Source: Jiulongibacter sediminis
Lineage (GTDB): Bacteria; Bacteroidota; Bacteroidia; Cytophagales; Spirosomataceae
DNA length: 64,000 bases
Assembly (NCBI RefSeq): GCF_001306455.1
Contig: NZ_LGTQ01000006.1
Coordinates: 1,034,189 to 1,098,188, forward strand
Direction: 5' to 3'
In this document: in pieces, positions 25,901 to 33,902 of the stretch
Numbering within the stretch: position 1 is the stretch's first letter
Layout: every line of letters begins with the position of its first letter
The notes under the pieces: model-generated
What the model saw: the letters and a program-made list of their open reading frames with translations, nothing else
What the model was told of the DNA's origin: nothing
The model's database searches: none
Made by a program: the position numbers and the translations under genes

Positions 25901-26076
25901 TTCACCAGAATACTCACACCGGGAAGCACAGAGCCGTCGTCTGAGCTGACGGTTCCGCTAATTTGAGCCACTGCTGAACTGGCAGCAAAGGCAAGAAGAA
26001 TCAGCAAAAGTCTGACTCTTCTGAAAGCAATCAGAAGCCCGTTTGAATTGGGCTGATTGAGTTCAGTTCTTTTCAT
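22987..26076 (-). CDS. SusC/RagA family TonB-linked outer-membrane transporter (pair 1)
   Basis: 1029 residues. After an extended basic signal (ending AVAQ, about 38) comes a CarboxypepD_reg-like domain (ISGTVSSDDGSVLPGVSILV), a TonB-box region (EEVVVVGYGAQKK), the plug with the SusC marks RAAGVDVSQSGSKPGSAPRI, DPLYVVDGIPLADGY and ATAIYGARGANGVILVTTKRG, and a 22-strand barrel. It imports oligosaccharide with its SusD partner, energised by TonB. Nearest relative in this window: the SusC at 30283-33321, similar along the whole length. It lies downstream of the histidine-kinase gene on the same strand, with a 301-base gap between. Confidence 0.95.
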   Translation of the reverse strand: MKRTELNQPNSNGLLIAFRRVRLLLILLAFAASSAVAQISGTVSSDDGSVLPGVSILVKGTTNGTSTNADGQYQINAPSNSTLVFSFVGFMPQEVVVGNRSKIDVTMQSDAAALEEVVVVGYGAQKKSQTTGAISQISSKEITEMPITNLGQALQGRAAGVDVSQSGSKPGSAPRILIRGRRSFNAGNDPLYVVDGIPLADGYDDLNPNDIQSIEVLKDATATAIYGARGANGVILVTTKRGASKGKTTVSIDTYGGVSNAYSQLELFSGDEFAEYVREAYRATGLYKDANGNPVPTGVADAAADAKVAVLGGDPNVAAGIAAGRNTQYQDLILRTGTIQNHTVGVQGGNDRTSFYISGGFFQDRGITKLLDFTRNSLRANIDHSINKRIKVGVSSYMMYSIRNGENLNPYANTLNANPLGTPYNEDGSLIFEPTNDALLSNPLSEVEPGVNIDNTKSYRIFNSIYGEVKILDGLTYRLNLGPDISISRWGRFIGSRTNARRNGDAQAFNENRFGLNVTMENILNYNKTFGKHSLNLTGVQSIQKDNFESYRTEVQGIPAQTQSFHSFNSAQSVLGVRSNLIDWTINSFMGRVNYAFDDKYLLTVTMRRDGSSRFGENTKYGNFPGFAVGWNITNEPFMKSLTFLDLLKLRAGWGKVGNQGVAPYQTQGLLGRTTYAFGSTGAFGYRPNTIGNPDLRWESSANANIGLDFSVFRGRVQGSLELYETNTTDLLLSDFVPGSTGFDAVTRNVGHTRNKGVEFGVTTINVNSTNGFRWSTDLQFTRNKEEIVELYNGAVDDVGNRWFIGYPLNTYFDFKKEGIWQSDEADQAKAYGSEVGQIKIQDTDGDGRITAADRVIIGNDVPKWSGGITNRFSYKGLDLSFFLFGRFGNTILSGFHRNQLQLAGRYQQIKVDYWTPNNPTNEFPRPKSNQEFPVYNSSLFYYDGSFIKLRNVNFGYTFSPKISEKIGAESLRFYTSIQQPKIWSTYMSKYNGVDPEAAITTSATGTTEVTSGITPSKTVTTFGLNIKF

Positions 26077-26377
26077 AGAATAAAAAAGTTAAGTTAAAAG
26101 TGATTGAATAGGTTGAAAAGAGATAGGGTTGTCTACTAAATGATTTGTCTTAAAAAATCTTCGAAAAGTACTCAACGATATTCTATGTAGCGTACTGCTA
26201 ATCAATAATTTAACTACTATTTAATTCAAAATTAAAGCAACATTAATTGCTCTTTAATCACTTTTTAATATTGAATTGAATTCGGAATGTTTTGACTTGG
26301 TGTCAAAGAAGTTTTCTGAGTTAAAATGTCTGATTTAACTCAATTTGTTCGTCGTAATTATAGAGGAGAAAGAAGGT
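26077..26377 (-). promoter_or_regulatory. leader/promoter region of susC 1, with two inverted repeats
   Basis: No gene lies here. The minus strand has an exact TAATTTTG box at 26234-26227, giving a leader of about 145 bases. Nearer the kinase gene, TGAGTTAAA (26317-26325) and TTTAACTCA (26334-26342) form a perfect nine-base inverted repeat over an eight-base loop, and TTTGAC (26291-26296) with GTCAAA (26302-26307) forms another. The first, 36 bases past the kinase stop, could be a weak terminator; the second could be an operator. Confidence 0.4.
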
Positions 26378-27718
26378 TCAAATGGGGAAGCTGATAGTAA
26401 CTAATGTTCCCTCTTCCGGGTTTGAGGTGATGTCAAACGGGGCATCGTGCAGACTTAGAATTTGAGAAACTAATGAAAGACCGAGTCCGAAACCTTCAGT
26501 TCTTGATGCATTTGAGGAGCGAAAAAACGGTTTTGTAATATTCTCTAAATCATTGACAGAAATGCCCGGACCAGAATTATGAAAAAGGAGATTCAGGCTG
26601 GTATTGAGGGCTGCGATGCTTATATCAACCGAATTGTCTGGCGAGTATTTACAGGCATTATCCATGAGATTGGTGAATGCGAGCACTAGTAAATCCTCAT
26701 TCATTTTGGGTAAAATCAGTGAATGATCAGATTCAGGGTTCTCCTCAAACGTCACCAGAATCTGGTACTGCGGGTTTTGTTTGATCAATTGGTCCTTGGC
26801 TTTCCATACCACCTCATCTATTCTTCCGGCTTCAAATTTAATGTCCTCAGGGTTTGACTGAGTTTTACTTAATAGAAGAAGGTTATTGATTAGTCGGGTC
26901 ATTTTTGAGATCTCCTTACCAATCCTATGCAGGCTCAGGACATAATCTTCGGGCTCTCGTTTTTTGAGAAGGGCTACCTCAGTTATACCCTGAAGTATGG
27001 CCAAAGGATTGCGAAGCTCATGACTTACCGAAGAAATGAAGCTTTTCTGTTGTTTAATACTTTTATTCAGCCTATCTGTTAGGTTGTTAAAAACTTGAGC
27101 CATTTCGCCAACCTCATTTGGGACCTCCGATTCATCCAGTTTGTCGGCAAGGTTTTCCGTATTAATACGTCTCATTTTTTGAATGATTGAAAGGAAAGGC
27201 TGCATCTCCTGATGAACCACGAAACGCATTATAATATACGTAAGCAAGCTGCACAGGATGCTCCCAATAAGCAGCAATTGTCTGAGGTAGGCGAGTCTGG
27301 CGTTACCGAGGCGGTCTGAGGCTGATTCGTAAACAATTAGGGAAGACTCGTTATTAGAGGTCAATTTATAGATACACTGTGTACTATCTGTCGTAAGGAA
27401 AAAGCGGCCTTCAGTGGCTACTCTCTGGATTATTGGCAGGTCTATTTCTTTAGGCTCATCGTCTAAACAGTAGCTAACCTGCCCCCGCTCGTTATAGATG
27501 GCGAATTGCTCACTTCTCAAAGGGAGAAAGTTGGAGGAGATCAGTCCTTTATCTTCCTTAATTTGGGCAATGCGGAGGTCGGCCCGTTCTTCCAGAAGTT
27601 CAAAAAAAGTTGAGATTTTGTGCCTTTCGTAAATTCGATAGATGATGAACGAAAAGAGGCTCATTGTACAGATGACCACCAAGCCAGCCTGAAGAGGTCT
27701 TTTTTCAGTGATTCTCAT
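26378..27718 (-). CDS. sensor histidine kinase (two membrane helices, HAMP)
   Basis: 446 residues. Membrane helices at about 11-29 and 148-168 bracket a small periplasmic sensor of about 115 residues with no recognised domain. A HAMP linker (about 168-220), HisKA with FISSVSHELRNPLA (phospho-acceptor His233) and HATPase_c with LMDNACKYSPDN (N box, Asn354), NSGPGI and GFGLGLS boxes follow. Its start overlaps the response-regulator stop by four bases (ATGA). It is an ordinary two-component kinase, not the hybrid SusR/HTCS type that usually runs polysaccharide loci, and it sits between two SusC/SusD pairs on the same strand. Confidence 0.95.
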   Translation of the reverse strand: MRITEKRPLQAGLVVICTMSLFSFIIYRIYERHKISTFFELLEERADLRIAQIKEDKGLISSNFLPLRSEQFAIYNERGQVSYCLDDEPKEIDLPIIQRVATEGRFFLTTDSTQCIYKLTSNNESSLIVYESASDRLGNARLAYLRQLLLIGSILCSLLTYIIMRFVVHQEMQPFLSIIQKMRRINTENLADKLDESEVPNEVGEMAQVFNNLTDRLNKSIKQQKSFISSVSHELRNPLAILQGITEVALLKKREPEDYVLSLHRIGKEISKMTRLINNLLLLSKTQSNPEDIKFEAGRIDEVVWKAKDQLIKQNPQYQILVTFEENPESDHSLILPKMNEDLLVLAFTNLMDNACKYSPDNSVDISIAALNTSLNLLFHNSGPGISVNDLENITKPFFRSSNASRTEGFGLGLSLVSQILSLHDAPFDITSNPEEGTLVTISFPI

Positions 27719-28389
27719 TTCTCATGTAGCAGGTAACCCATGCCTACAACGGTATGGAGCAGTTTCTTTTCAGAGTGTGTGTCAATTTTCCTACGGAGGA
27801 AATTGATGTAAACGTCTATGGTATTGGTGCCGGTATCAAAATTTTGGCCCCACACCTTTTCAGCGATCTCAGCCCGCGAAACTACTCTACCCTGATTTTG
27901 AAATAAATAATTGAGAAGCTCAAACTCGCGGTTCGTCAATGCAATTTCTTTTTCGTTTCGTTTTGCTTTTTTCAGGTTAAGATCCAAAACGAGGTCGGCC
28001 ATCATTAGGATTTTTTTTGAGGTAGACGCTCCGGTTCTTTTTGAAATATTTTTTATTCTCAAAACCAACTCTTTGAGCTCAAATGGCTTAACCAGAAAAT
28101 CGTCAGCTCCGGCCTCAAAAGCTTCTTCCTTGTCTTCAATAGATGACATAGCCGAAAGGATAATAACAGCACTTGAGACTTCTTTGGCTCTTACTCTTCT
28201 AATGATGTCAAAGCCTGTAATATCCGGCATATGGATATCCAGAATAATGAAGTCAAACTTACCTGATGTTGCGAGGACCTCCCCAATTTCCGGATCATTT
28301 GATTCTGTAACCTTAAAACCAAACTCCTCCAAACCTTCTTTCAGAAACGCGGTGAGCTTAGGCTCATCATCGATCACTAATATCTTCAT
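27715..28389 (-). CDS. OmpR/PhoB-family response regulator
   Basis: 224 residues starting at Met in MKILVIDDEPKL; an upstream start adding nine residues (28416) does not fit the family. Receiver: acidic pair Asp7-Asp8, phospho-acceptor Asp51 (FIILDIHMPD), Ser79 and Lys101 (LVKPF). The C-terminal winged helix has LTNREFELLNYLFQNQGRVV, AEKVWGQNFDTGTNTIDVYI and a final VVGMGYLL, as in OmpR/PhoB proteins. Its cognate kinase gene overlaps it. The likely targets are the flanking susC genes, from position alone. Confidence 0.95.
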   Translation of the reverse strand: MKILVIDDEPKLTAFLKEGLEEFGFKVTESNDPEIGEVLATSGKFDFIILDIHMPDITGFDIIRRVRAKEVSSAVIILSAMSSIEDKEEAFEAGADDFLVKPFELKELVLRIKNISKRTGASTSKKILMMADLVLDLNLKKAKRNEKEIALTNREFELLNYLFQNQGRVVSRAEIAEKVWGQNFDTGTNTIDVYINFLRRKIDTHSEKKLLHTVVGMGYLLHEK

Positions 28390-28524
28390 TCTCCATGGGC
28401 TGAATATTAGGTGCAAGTAAAAGCTACGGAAAATTCACTAGCAATGGACGGTCATAAAAAGTTTATAAATATTAGACGAAAGGAGCGTATTCAAAAGATT
28501 CTTGGAACTCCTTTAAAGACAAAA

Positions 28525-28548
28525 CACCCTCGGTTTCCCGAGGGTGCT
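28525..28548. terminator. bidirectional terminator after susD 2
   Basis: CACCCTCGG (28525-28533) pairs with CCGAGGGTG (28538-28546) over a four-base loop, flanked by AAAA on the left and CTTTT on the right. On the minus strand it follows the susD 2 stop by about 30 bases and separates it from the response-regulator gene. Confidence 0.75.
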
Positions 28549-28578
28549 TTTCACTCTTTCAATATAAAACTAACTAAA

Positions 28579-30261
28579 CTAGTAGCCAGGATTTTGTGGG
28601 AAAGCTGAACTTCCACCATCCACAAGGTCAATTTGCTCCTGTGGAATAGGTCTGTACATGTGCTTATCCTGAATATTAGGAGCACCTTCAGGGTTGTAAG
28701 CTTTTACTCTTTCCACAAGATTACCCCAACGCTTCAAATCAGTCCATCTATGGCCTTCGCCTAATAGCTCACGAGCTCTCTCATCGTAAATGAACTCCAT
28801 TGTAGCCTGATCAGCAGTAATTTCCATTTCTGCCTCATGACCAGGATACGCAGCTCTTCTACGAACAAGGTTGATATGCTCTACGGCCTCCGCTGCTTTT
28901 CCTTGCTGAATTAAACATTCAGCGACAAGAAGGTGAATATCAGCAAGACGAATCAAGACAAAGTCACGACCACCCTGTACTTCGTTGATACTTGCACGTA
29001 ATGGATCCAAGAATTTAGCTAAGACACCAAATTGCTTCTCCTGATACATGCTTGGCGTATAAACCTGGTAAGGTCTCTTCGCTCTTTCTTCTTCAGACAT
29101 TTCGTAGCCCGGCATAAAGATGGCCGTATCACCAGCTGCAACAGTAATCGAGGGTTTTGACTTATCCAGGAAAGTAGGGAACGTACCGGTCTTTGTAGCA
29201 TAGAATACTTTCTTGAAGCTCTTATCAAAACGAGCATCAACATCACGGTTAACCATCACCTGATTGTAAGTATACTCGGTAGGACGCAGACGCTTCCAAG
29301 GACGACCTACTTCAAGCACACGGCTCATACCTGGCTGAGTATCATACTCCATTAGATAATACAAGTGCCATCTGTTACCAAAACCACCGGCAGAAAGCAG
29401 GTCATAGCTGAATTGAAGCGAGAATACTGCTTCAGTGTTCTGATCATTACCTAATTCAAAGAGGTCAGAAAAATCAGAGACAAGAGCTCGGTCATAGTTA
29501 TTGATTACTTTCTTACCGTAAGACTCAGCTGTAGCATAGTCAGCGGCAGAACCGAAATCGCGTGTAGCTCTGGTGATATACACCTTACAAAGGAAACCAT
29601 CAACGGCCATTTGAGTGAAACGACCCCACTCTCCACCATTTGCAGGCAGATCGTTATAAGCATCATTGAAATCTTTGATGATTTGATCATAAACAGCTTG
29701 CTCAGTAGATCTGGTGATCTCTGTGATCGGTCCGTTTGTTTCCTCGGTACGAAGATCAAGTCCGCCATAGTGCTGAACTAAGGTGAAGTAGTACAAAGCT
29801 CTCAAAGCCTTAGCTTGGGCCACACCCGAAGAGATTTCTGAAGCAGATAATCCTTCGATCTGTGAACTTCTGTCAATAATGGCGTTACAAGTGTTGATAC
29901 CTTTGTAGAATTCTCTCCAAAGTGTACGAACCCAGTTATCAAAACCATCAAGGTTAGAGGTGTACTGGTTGTACTTCTTATAACTACCATCTGCACCATT
30001 GGTATAGGTGTCAGTTCCCATTTGAGACATCGTCATACCCATTTCCTGGGCATAATATGTACGCAGGTAACCATAAGCGGCAGATACCGCATCATTGAAT
30101 CCTTTCGGAGTATTGATGTAGTCGTTTGAAAGGTTACTGATTACCTTTTCATCAAGTACATCCTGGCAGCTCTGAGTGGTTAACATCAAAGCACAAGGAA
30201 GTACTGCCAGTCTTGCGACTCTTGCCGACTTTCTTAGTATATTTTTGATTTTATTTTTCAT
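28579..30261 (-). CDS. SusD/RagB family outer-membrane lipoprotein (pair 2)
   Basis: 560 residues. A long basic n-region precedes the lipobox, with Cys32 (TTQSCQDVLDE). The SusD landmarks are GINTCNAIIDRSS, AQAKALRALYYFTLVQHYGG, DFVLIRLADIHLLVAECLIQ, INLVRRRAAYPGHE and IYDERARELLGEGHRWTDLK. Each aligns with the same segment of the SusD at 21306-22973, including the shared GYEMSxEERAKRPYQV stretch, so the two genes are duplicates. It starts 21 bases after susC 2 ends. A bidirectional terminator follows. Confidence 0.95.
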   Translation of the reverse strand: MKNKIKNILRKSARVARLAVLPCALMLTTQSCQDVLDEKVISNLSNDYINTPKGFNDAVSAAYGYLRTYYAQEMGMTMSQMGTDTYTNGADGSYKKYNQYTSNLDGFDNWVRTLWREFYKGINTCNAIIDRSSQIEGLSASEISSGVAQAKALRALYYFTLVQHYGGLDLRTEETNGPITEITRSTEQAVYDQIIKDFNDAYNDLPANGGEWGRFTQMAVDGFLCKVYITRATRDFGSAADYATAESYGKKVINNYDRALVSDFSDLFELGNDQNTEAVFSLQFSYDLLSAGGFGNRWHLYYLMEYDTQPGMSRVLEVGRPWKRLRPTEYTYNQVMVNRDVDARFDKSFKKVFYATKTGTFPTFLDKSKPSITVAAGDTAIFMPGYEMSEEERAKRPYQVYTPSMYQEKQFGVLAKFLDPLRASINEVQGGRDFVLIRLADIHLLVAECLIQQGKAAEAVEHINLVRRRAAYPGHEAEMEITADQATMEFIYDERARELLGEGHRWTDLKRWGNLVERVKAYNPEGAPNIQDKHMYRPIPQEQIDLVDGGSSAFPQNPGY

Positions 30262-30282
30262 TTCTTTTCAGATGCTTTAAAA

Positions 30283-33200
30283 TTAGAATGTAACATTTAT
30301 ACCAACGGTAGCTGTCCAGGCTGAAGGTGTTACGTTACCGTCAAGGCTGGCGTCAATGTCTGTCTCAGGATCAATACCATTGTACTTAGACACAAACGGT
30401 GCAAAGATGAATGGTTGTTGAATTGAGCTGTAAAGACGAAGTGACTGCATACCCATTTTGTTGGCAACTTCAGGAGCAAATCTGTAACCGAAGTTAATGT
30501 TTCTGATTTTCACAAAAGAACCATCAAAGATGTTCAAAGCAGAGTTTCTTACAGGGAACTCTTGGTTCTGATTAGGTCTTGGAGTTTCGTTTGTTGGGTT
30601 AGACGGTGTCCAGTAATCCACAACAATGTTGTTATAACGACCAAACAGCGTGTTGTTGCTGGTATGGAAGTTACTTCTGATTTTCTGACCTAAACGAGCA
30701 TACACAAAGAATGAGAAATCAAAATTGTTGAATTTAAATCTATTAGTGATACCACCTGAGAATTTAGGAATACCTGATCCCTGAATTACGCGGTCAGCAC
30801 CAGAGTATGCTCCGTCACCGTTCACATCTCTGATCTTTATCTCACCAACTTCAGCTCCATAAGATCTTGCTTCGTCAAACTCATTTGACTGCCAGATACC
30901 AATTTTCTCCCAGTCATAGATAACTGATAGTGGCTGACCAATAAACCAACCATTACCTTCATCATCACCGTTAGGCAACTCTACGAACTGCTCTTTGTTC
31001 TTAAAGAACTGGAAGTCTGTTGACCACTTGAAACCGTTTCTGTTATCTACATTCACTGTGCTGAAAGTACCTTCAATACCATTGTTTCTGGTAGCACCTA
31101 CGTTGGTAGTTACCTGCGTAAATCCGATTGAAGGTGGTAGGTTTCTTGACAGAAGAAGGTCGCTGGTAGTTACATCATAATACTCTAAGGTACCATAAAC
31201 TCTACCTCTGAATAAGCTGAAGTCTAAGCCCACGTTAAAAGTGGTTGAAGACTCCCATCTCAAATCAGGGTTACCAATAGTGCTTGGAGCATAACCGAAG
31301 TAAGCAGCATCACCAAAGTTATATGGCACTTTGCTTAGCAAACCTTGAGTTTGATAAGGGCTAATGGCTTGGTTACCGATGGTACCATAAGATACTCTGA
31401 CTTTAGCCATATCTACAGCTGAAACACTCTTCATGAATTCCTCGCTGGATAGGTTCCATGCCAAGGCAACACCAGGGAAGTAACCCCACTTGGTGTTAGC
31501 ACCGAAACGTGACGCACCGTCAGCTCTTAAAGTAGCTGTCAGCAAATACTTATCATTAAAGCCATAGTTGATACGACCCATGTAAGACAAGATCGCCCAT
31601 TGCTCCAGATTCGATCTAACGTTTTCAATGATGGCAGCGTTTCCGAAGTTATAAAACTGCTGAGTCTCTGAAGGAATATCCTGAACAGTAATTCCGTTTG
31701 TTTCAAAGTTATCTTTCTGAAGTGACTGTACAGCAGTGATATTCAAGTCATGCTTACCACCAAAATTCTTATTATAGTTAAGAATGTTCTCAATAGTATA
31801 GTTGAAACGAGTGGCGTTGTCAGTTAAAGCTCTAGGTGGAGCCAAACGACGGGCATTGGTGAATCTTCCCTGGAATACGTCTCTCTTGTCAATCTGGAAA
31901 TCAGGGCCAAAGTTCAGACGATAGGTTAAACCATCAATAATCTGAGCCTGAGCATAAAGACCAGAGAACATTCTGTTCGTTCTTCTTCTGTCCACGTTGG
32001 CACCTTCAACAATTTCTGAGAATGGGTTTGAACGAAGACCATCTTCTGTAGGAAGGAAGTTCAGTGATCCATCAGGATTGTATGGCACACCCAATGGGTT
32101 CTCACGCATTGCACCTCCAAGTGGGTTAAAGCTTTCACCGTTTCTTACAGAGTAATTAATGAAAGAAGACATACCCATAGAGATGTTCTTAGATAACTGA
32201 TGGTCTAAGTTTACTCTCAATACACTTCTGCCATAATCCTGATTGTAAATAATACCGTTGTCTTTGTAATAGTTTAAAGACATGTAATACTTAGTCTTTT
32301 CGCTACCACCAGCAACACCAAATGAGTGATTCATTCTGTTACCTTGACGAAGAAGTCCATTTACGTAGTCTGTAGAACGACCTGCAGCAATACCGTCAAG
32401 CTCTACATCCGTGAAAACTTCACTGTCCGGTCTTAGATCACCAAGTGTTCCATCGGCATTTTTCAGTCTGTAAGCTTCTCTTTTAGCGGCGGCAAACTGC
32501 TCACCATTCATAAACTCAAATGTGTTCAAGGCCTCAGAGATACCATAATAAGCATCGTAGAAAATGGTTGGCTTGCCAGTAGTACTTCCTCTTCTTGAGG
32601 TAATCAAAACCACACCGTTCGCACCTCTGGCACCATAAATGGCTGTCGCTGAGGCATCTTTAAGTACTTCCATAGAAGCAATATCGTTCGGGTTAATGTC
32701 ACCGATACCACCAGCTAAAGGAATACCATCTAAAACGTAAAGAGGGTCAGAGCTGGCGTTCGGAGAACGACGTCCACGAATTACAACTCTCGGCTGTGTA
32801 CCCGGCTTACTACCTGCCTGCATAACGTCAACACCCGCAACACGTCCTTGAAGGGCCTGCTGTGTATTTTCAATAGGAAGGTCTTTAATGTCCTGAGCCT
32901 TAACCGTTGAAATAGCACCTGTTAACTGGCTCTTTTTCTGAGTACCGTAACCTACCACTACTACTTCATCAAGAGCTGCAGCGTCAGTTGATAGGCTGAC
33001 ATTAATTACGTTTCTGTTTCCTACAACAACCTCCTGAGCCACGTATCCAACAAAAGAGAAGGATAGTGTTTGGTTTGGGTTGGCCTGAATACTGTAGCTT
33101 CCGGTTGCGTCAGTAGTTGTTCCTACCGTGGTACCTTTTACCACTACACTTACACCAGGCAGCGACTCGCCTGATTCATCACTTACAGTACCGGTTACTT

Positions 33201-33321
33201 GAGCAACCGATTGCATCGCGAAAAATAAGAAACAGAGAGCGAGGCTGCTTCTTACTAACATTGACTGCCATAGCCTTCTCTTCAGAAGACCTGCAGTGTC
33301 TCTTAGTCTAGTTTTTTTCAT
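30283..33321 (-). CDS. SusC/RagA family TonB-linked outer-membrane transporter (pair 2)
   Basis: 1012 residues. The extended basic signal ends near SVAQ (about 41). It has a CarboxypepD_reg-like domain (VTGTVSDESGESLPGVSVVV), a TonB-box region (DEVVVVGYGTQKKSQLTGAI), a plug with GRVAGVDVMQAGSKPGTQPR, DPLYVLDGIPLAGG and ATAIYGARGANGVVLITSRR, and a long barrel ending in the usual aromatic residue (Val-Thr-Phe). It is homologous to susC 1 throughout. Together with susD 2 it forms the promoter-proximal pair of this region. A 26-base inverted repeat lies 78 bases upstream of the start codon. Confidence 0.95.
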   Translation of the reverse strand: MKKTRLRDTAGLLKRRLWQSMLVRSSLALCFLFFAMQSVAQVTGTVSDESGESLPGVSVVVKGTTVGTTTDATGSYSIQANPNQTLSFSFVGYVAQEVVVGNRNVINVSLSTDAAALDEVVVVGYGTQKKSQLTGAISTVKAQDIKDLPIENTQQALQGRVAGVDVMQAGSKPGTQPRVVIRGRRSPNASSDPLYVLDGIPLAGGIGDINPNDIASMEVLKDASATAIYGARGANGVVLITSRRGSTTGKPTIFYDAYYGISEALNTFEFMNGEQFAAAKREAYRLKNADGTLGDLRPDSEVFTDVELDGIAAGRSTDYVNGLLRQGNRMNHSFGVAGGSEKTKYYMSLNYYKDNGIIYNQDYGRSVLRVNLDHQLSKNISMGMSSFINYSVRNGESFNPLGGAMRENPLGVPYNPDGSLNFLPTEDGLRSNPFSEIVEGANVDRRRTNRMFSGLYAQAQIIDGLTYRLNFGPDFQIDKRDVFQGRFTNARRLAPPRALTDNATRFNYTIENILNYNKNFGGKHDLNITAVQSLQKDNFETNGITVQDIPSETQQFYNFGNAAIIENVRSNLEQWAILSYMGRINYGFNDKYLLTATLRADGASRFGANTKWGYFPGVALAWNLSSEEFMKSVSAVDMAKVRVSYGTIGNQAISPYQTQGLLSKVPYNFGDAAYFGYAPSTIGNPDLRWESSTTFNVGLDFSLFRGRVYGTLEYYDVTTSDLLLSRNLPPSIGFTQVTTNVGATRNNGIEGTFSTVNVDNRNGFKWSTDFQFFKNKEQFVELPNGDDEGNGWFIGQPLSVIYDWEKIGIWQSNEFDEARSYGAEVGEIKIRDVNGDGAYSGADRVIQGSGIPKFSGGITNRFKFNNFDFSFFVYARLGQKIRSNFHTSNNTLFGRYNNIVVDYWTPSNPTNETPRPNQNQEFPVRNSALNIFDGSFVKIRNINFGYRFAPEVANKMGMQSLRLYSSIQQPFIFAPFVSKYNGIDPETDIDASLDGNVTPSAWTATVGINVTF

Positions 33322-33774
33322 TTAAAATAGAGTTAAGTTGAAATAAAAAATTGGTTTGAAAGAGGGTTGTAGAGTTAATTAAAGGGTTGAATCTACATCT
33401 CAAACATACAAGAATATGTTTGAGTATACATTGTTTAAATACAAGTTTATCTCAAAATGTTTTCATCGCCATGCTGCACTGTCCATGATCCATTCTGATA
33501 CTATTTTTCCGTACCAGACTAAAAGTGGGCTATTTAAGTACTGAAAAGGCATTTTTGGAGGTCTAATAAGGCAACCTGAGGCACCAACAGACTGATTTTG
33601 GCTACAAAAAAAATGTAGGAACGGTAAGAAAAAGTTGTAAAATACTGAGGTGAATTTACTTTTCGTCTGGTTTTGCCTGAGATTTGTCCTAATAAAATCA
33701 GACCGGAATGGCTCTTAGAAACTGAGCTTGTAATTGCAGAAATCAATGGGTTTGAAAATACACCCGGGTATGTT
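33322..33774 (-). promoter_or_regulatory. susC 2 upstream region with a 26-base inverted repeat
   Basis: There is no credible gene; a 70-codon minus-strand frame here (33534-33746) looks random. CTCAAACATA (33399-33408) and TATGTTTGAG (33415-33424) form a perfect ten-base inverted repeat over a six-base loop. About 20 bases further upstream on the minus strand lies TAAACTTG, a one-mismatch -7 box (about 33438-33445), so the repeat would fall at or just after the transcription start: an operator or a 5' hairpin. Confidence 0.4.
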
Positions 33775-33810
33775 AAAAAAACACCTTCAAATAACTGAAG
33801 TTTGAAGGTG
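33775..33810 (-). terminator. terminator of the redoxin lipoprotein gene
   Basis: CACCTTCAAA (33782-33791) pairs perfectly with TTTGAAGGTG (33801-33810) around a nine-base loop. On the minus strand it is followed by seven Ts (33781-33775). It lies 92 bases past the redoxin stop. Confidence 0.8.
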
Positions 33811-33902
33811 AGTTAACTTACATTTTCAACTTATTCCCAAAAAATAATCAGACCACGGGTTGATTAGTCTGCATCGAGACTTTAAAGGAAAAAATCGAAC
33901 TT

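Noticed and set aside
33534..33746. A 70-codon minus-strand frame in the susC 2 upstream region
   Set aside because: Atypical composition, no ribosome site, no family resemblance; the region looks regulatory.
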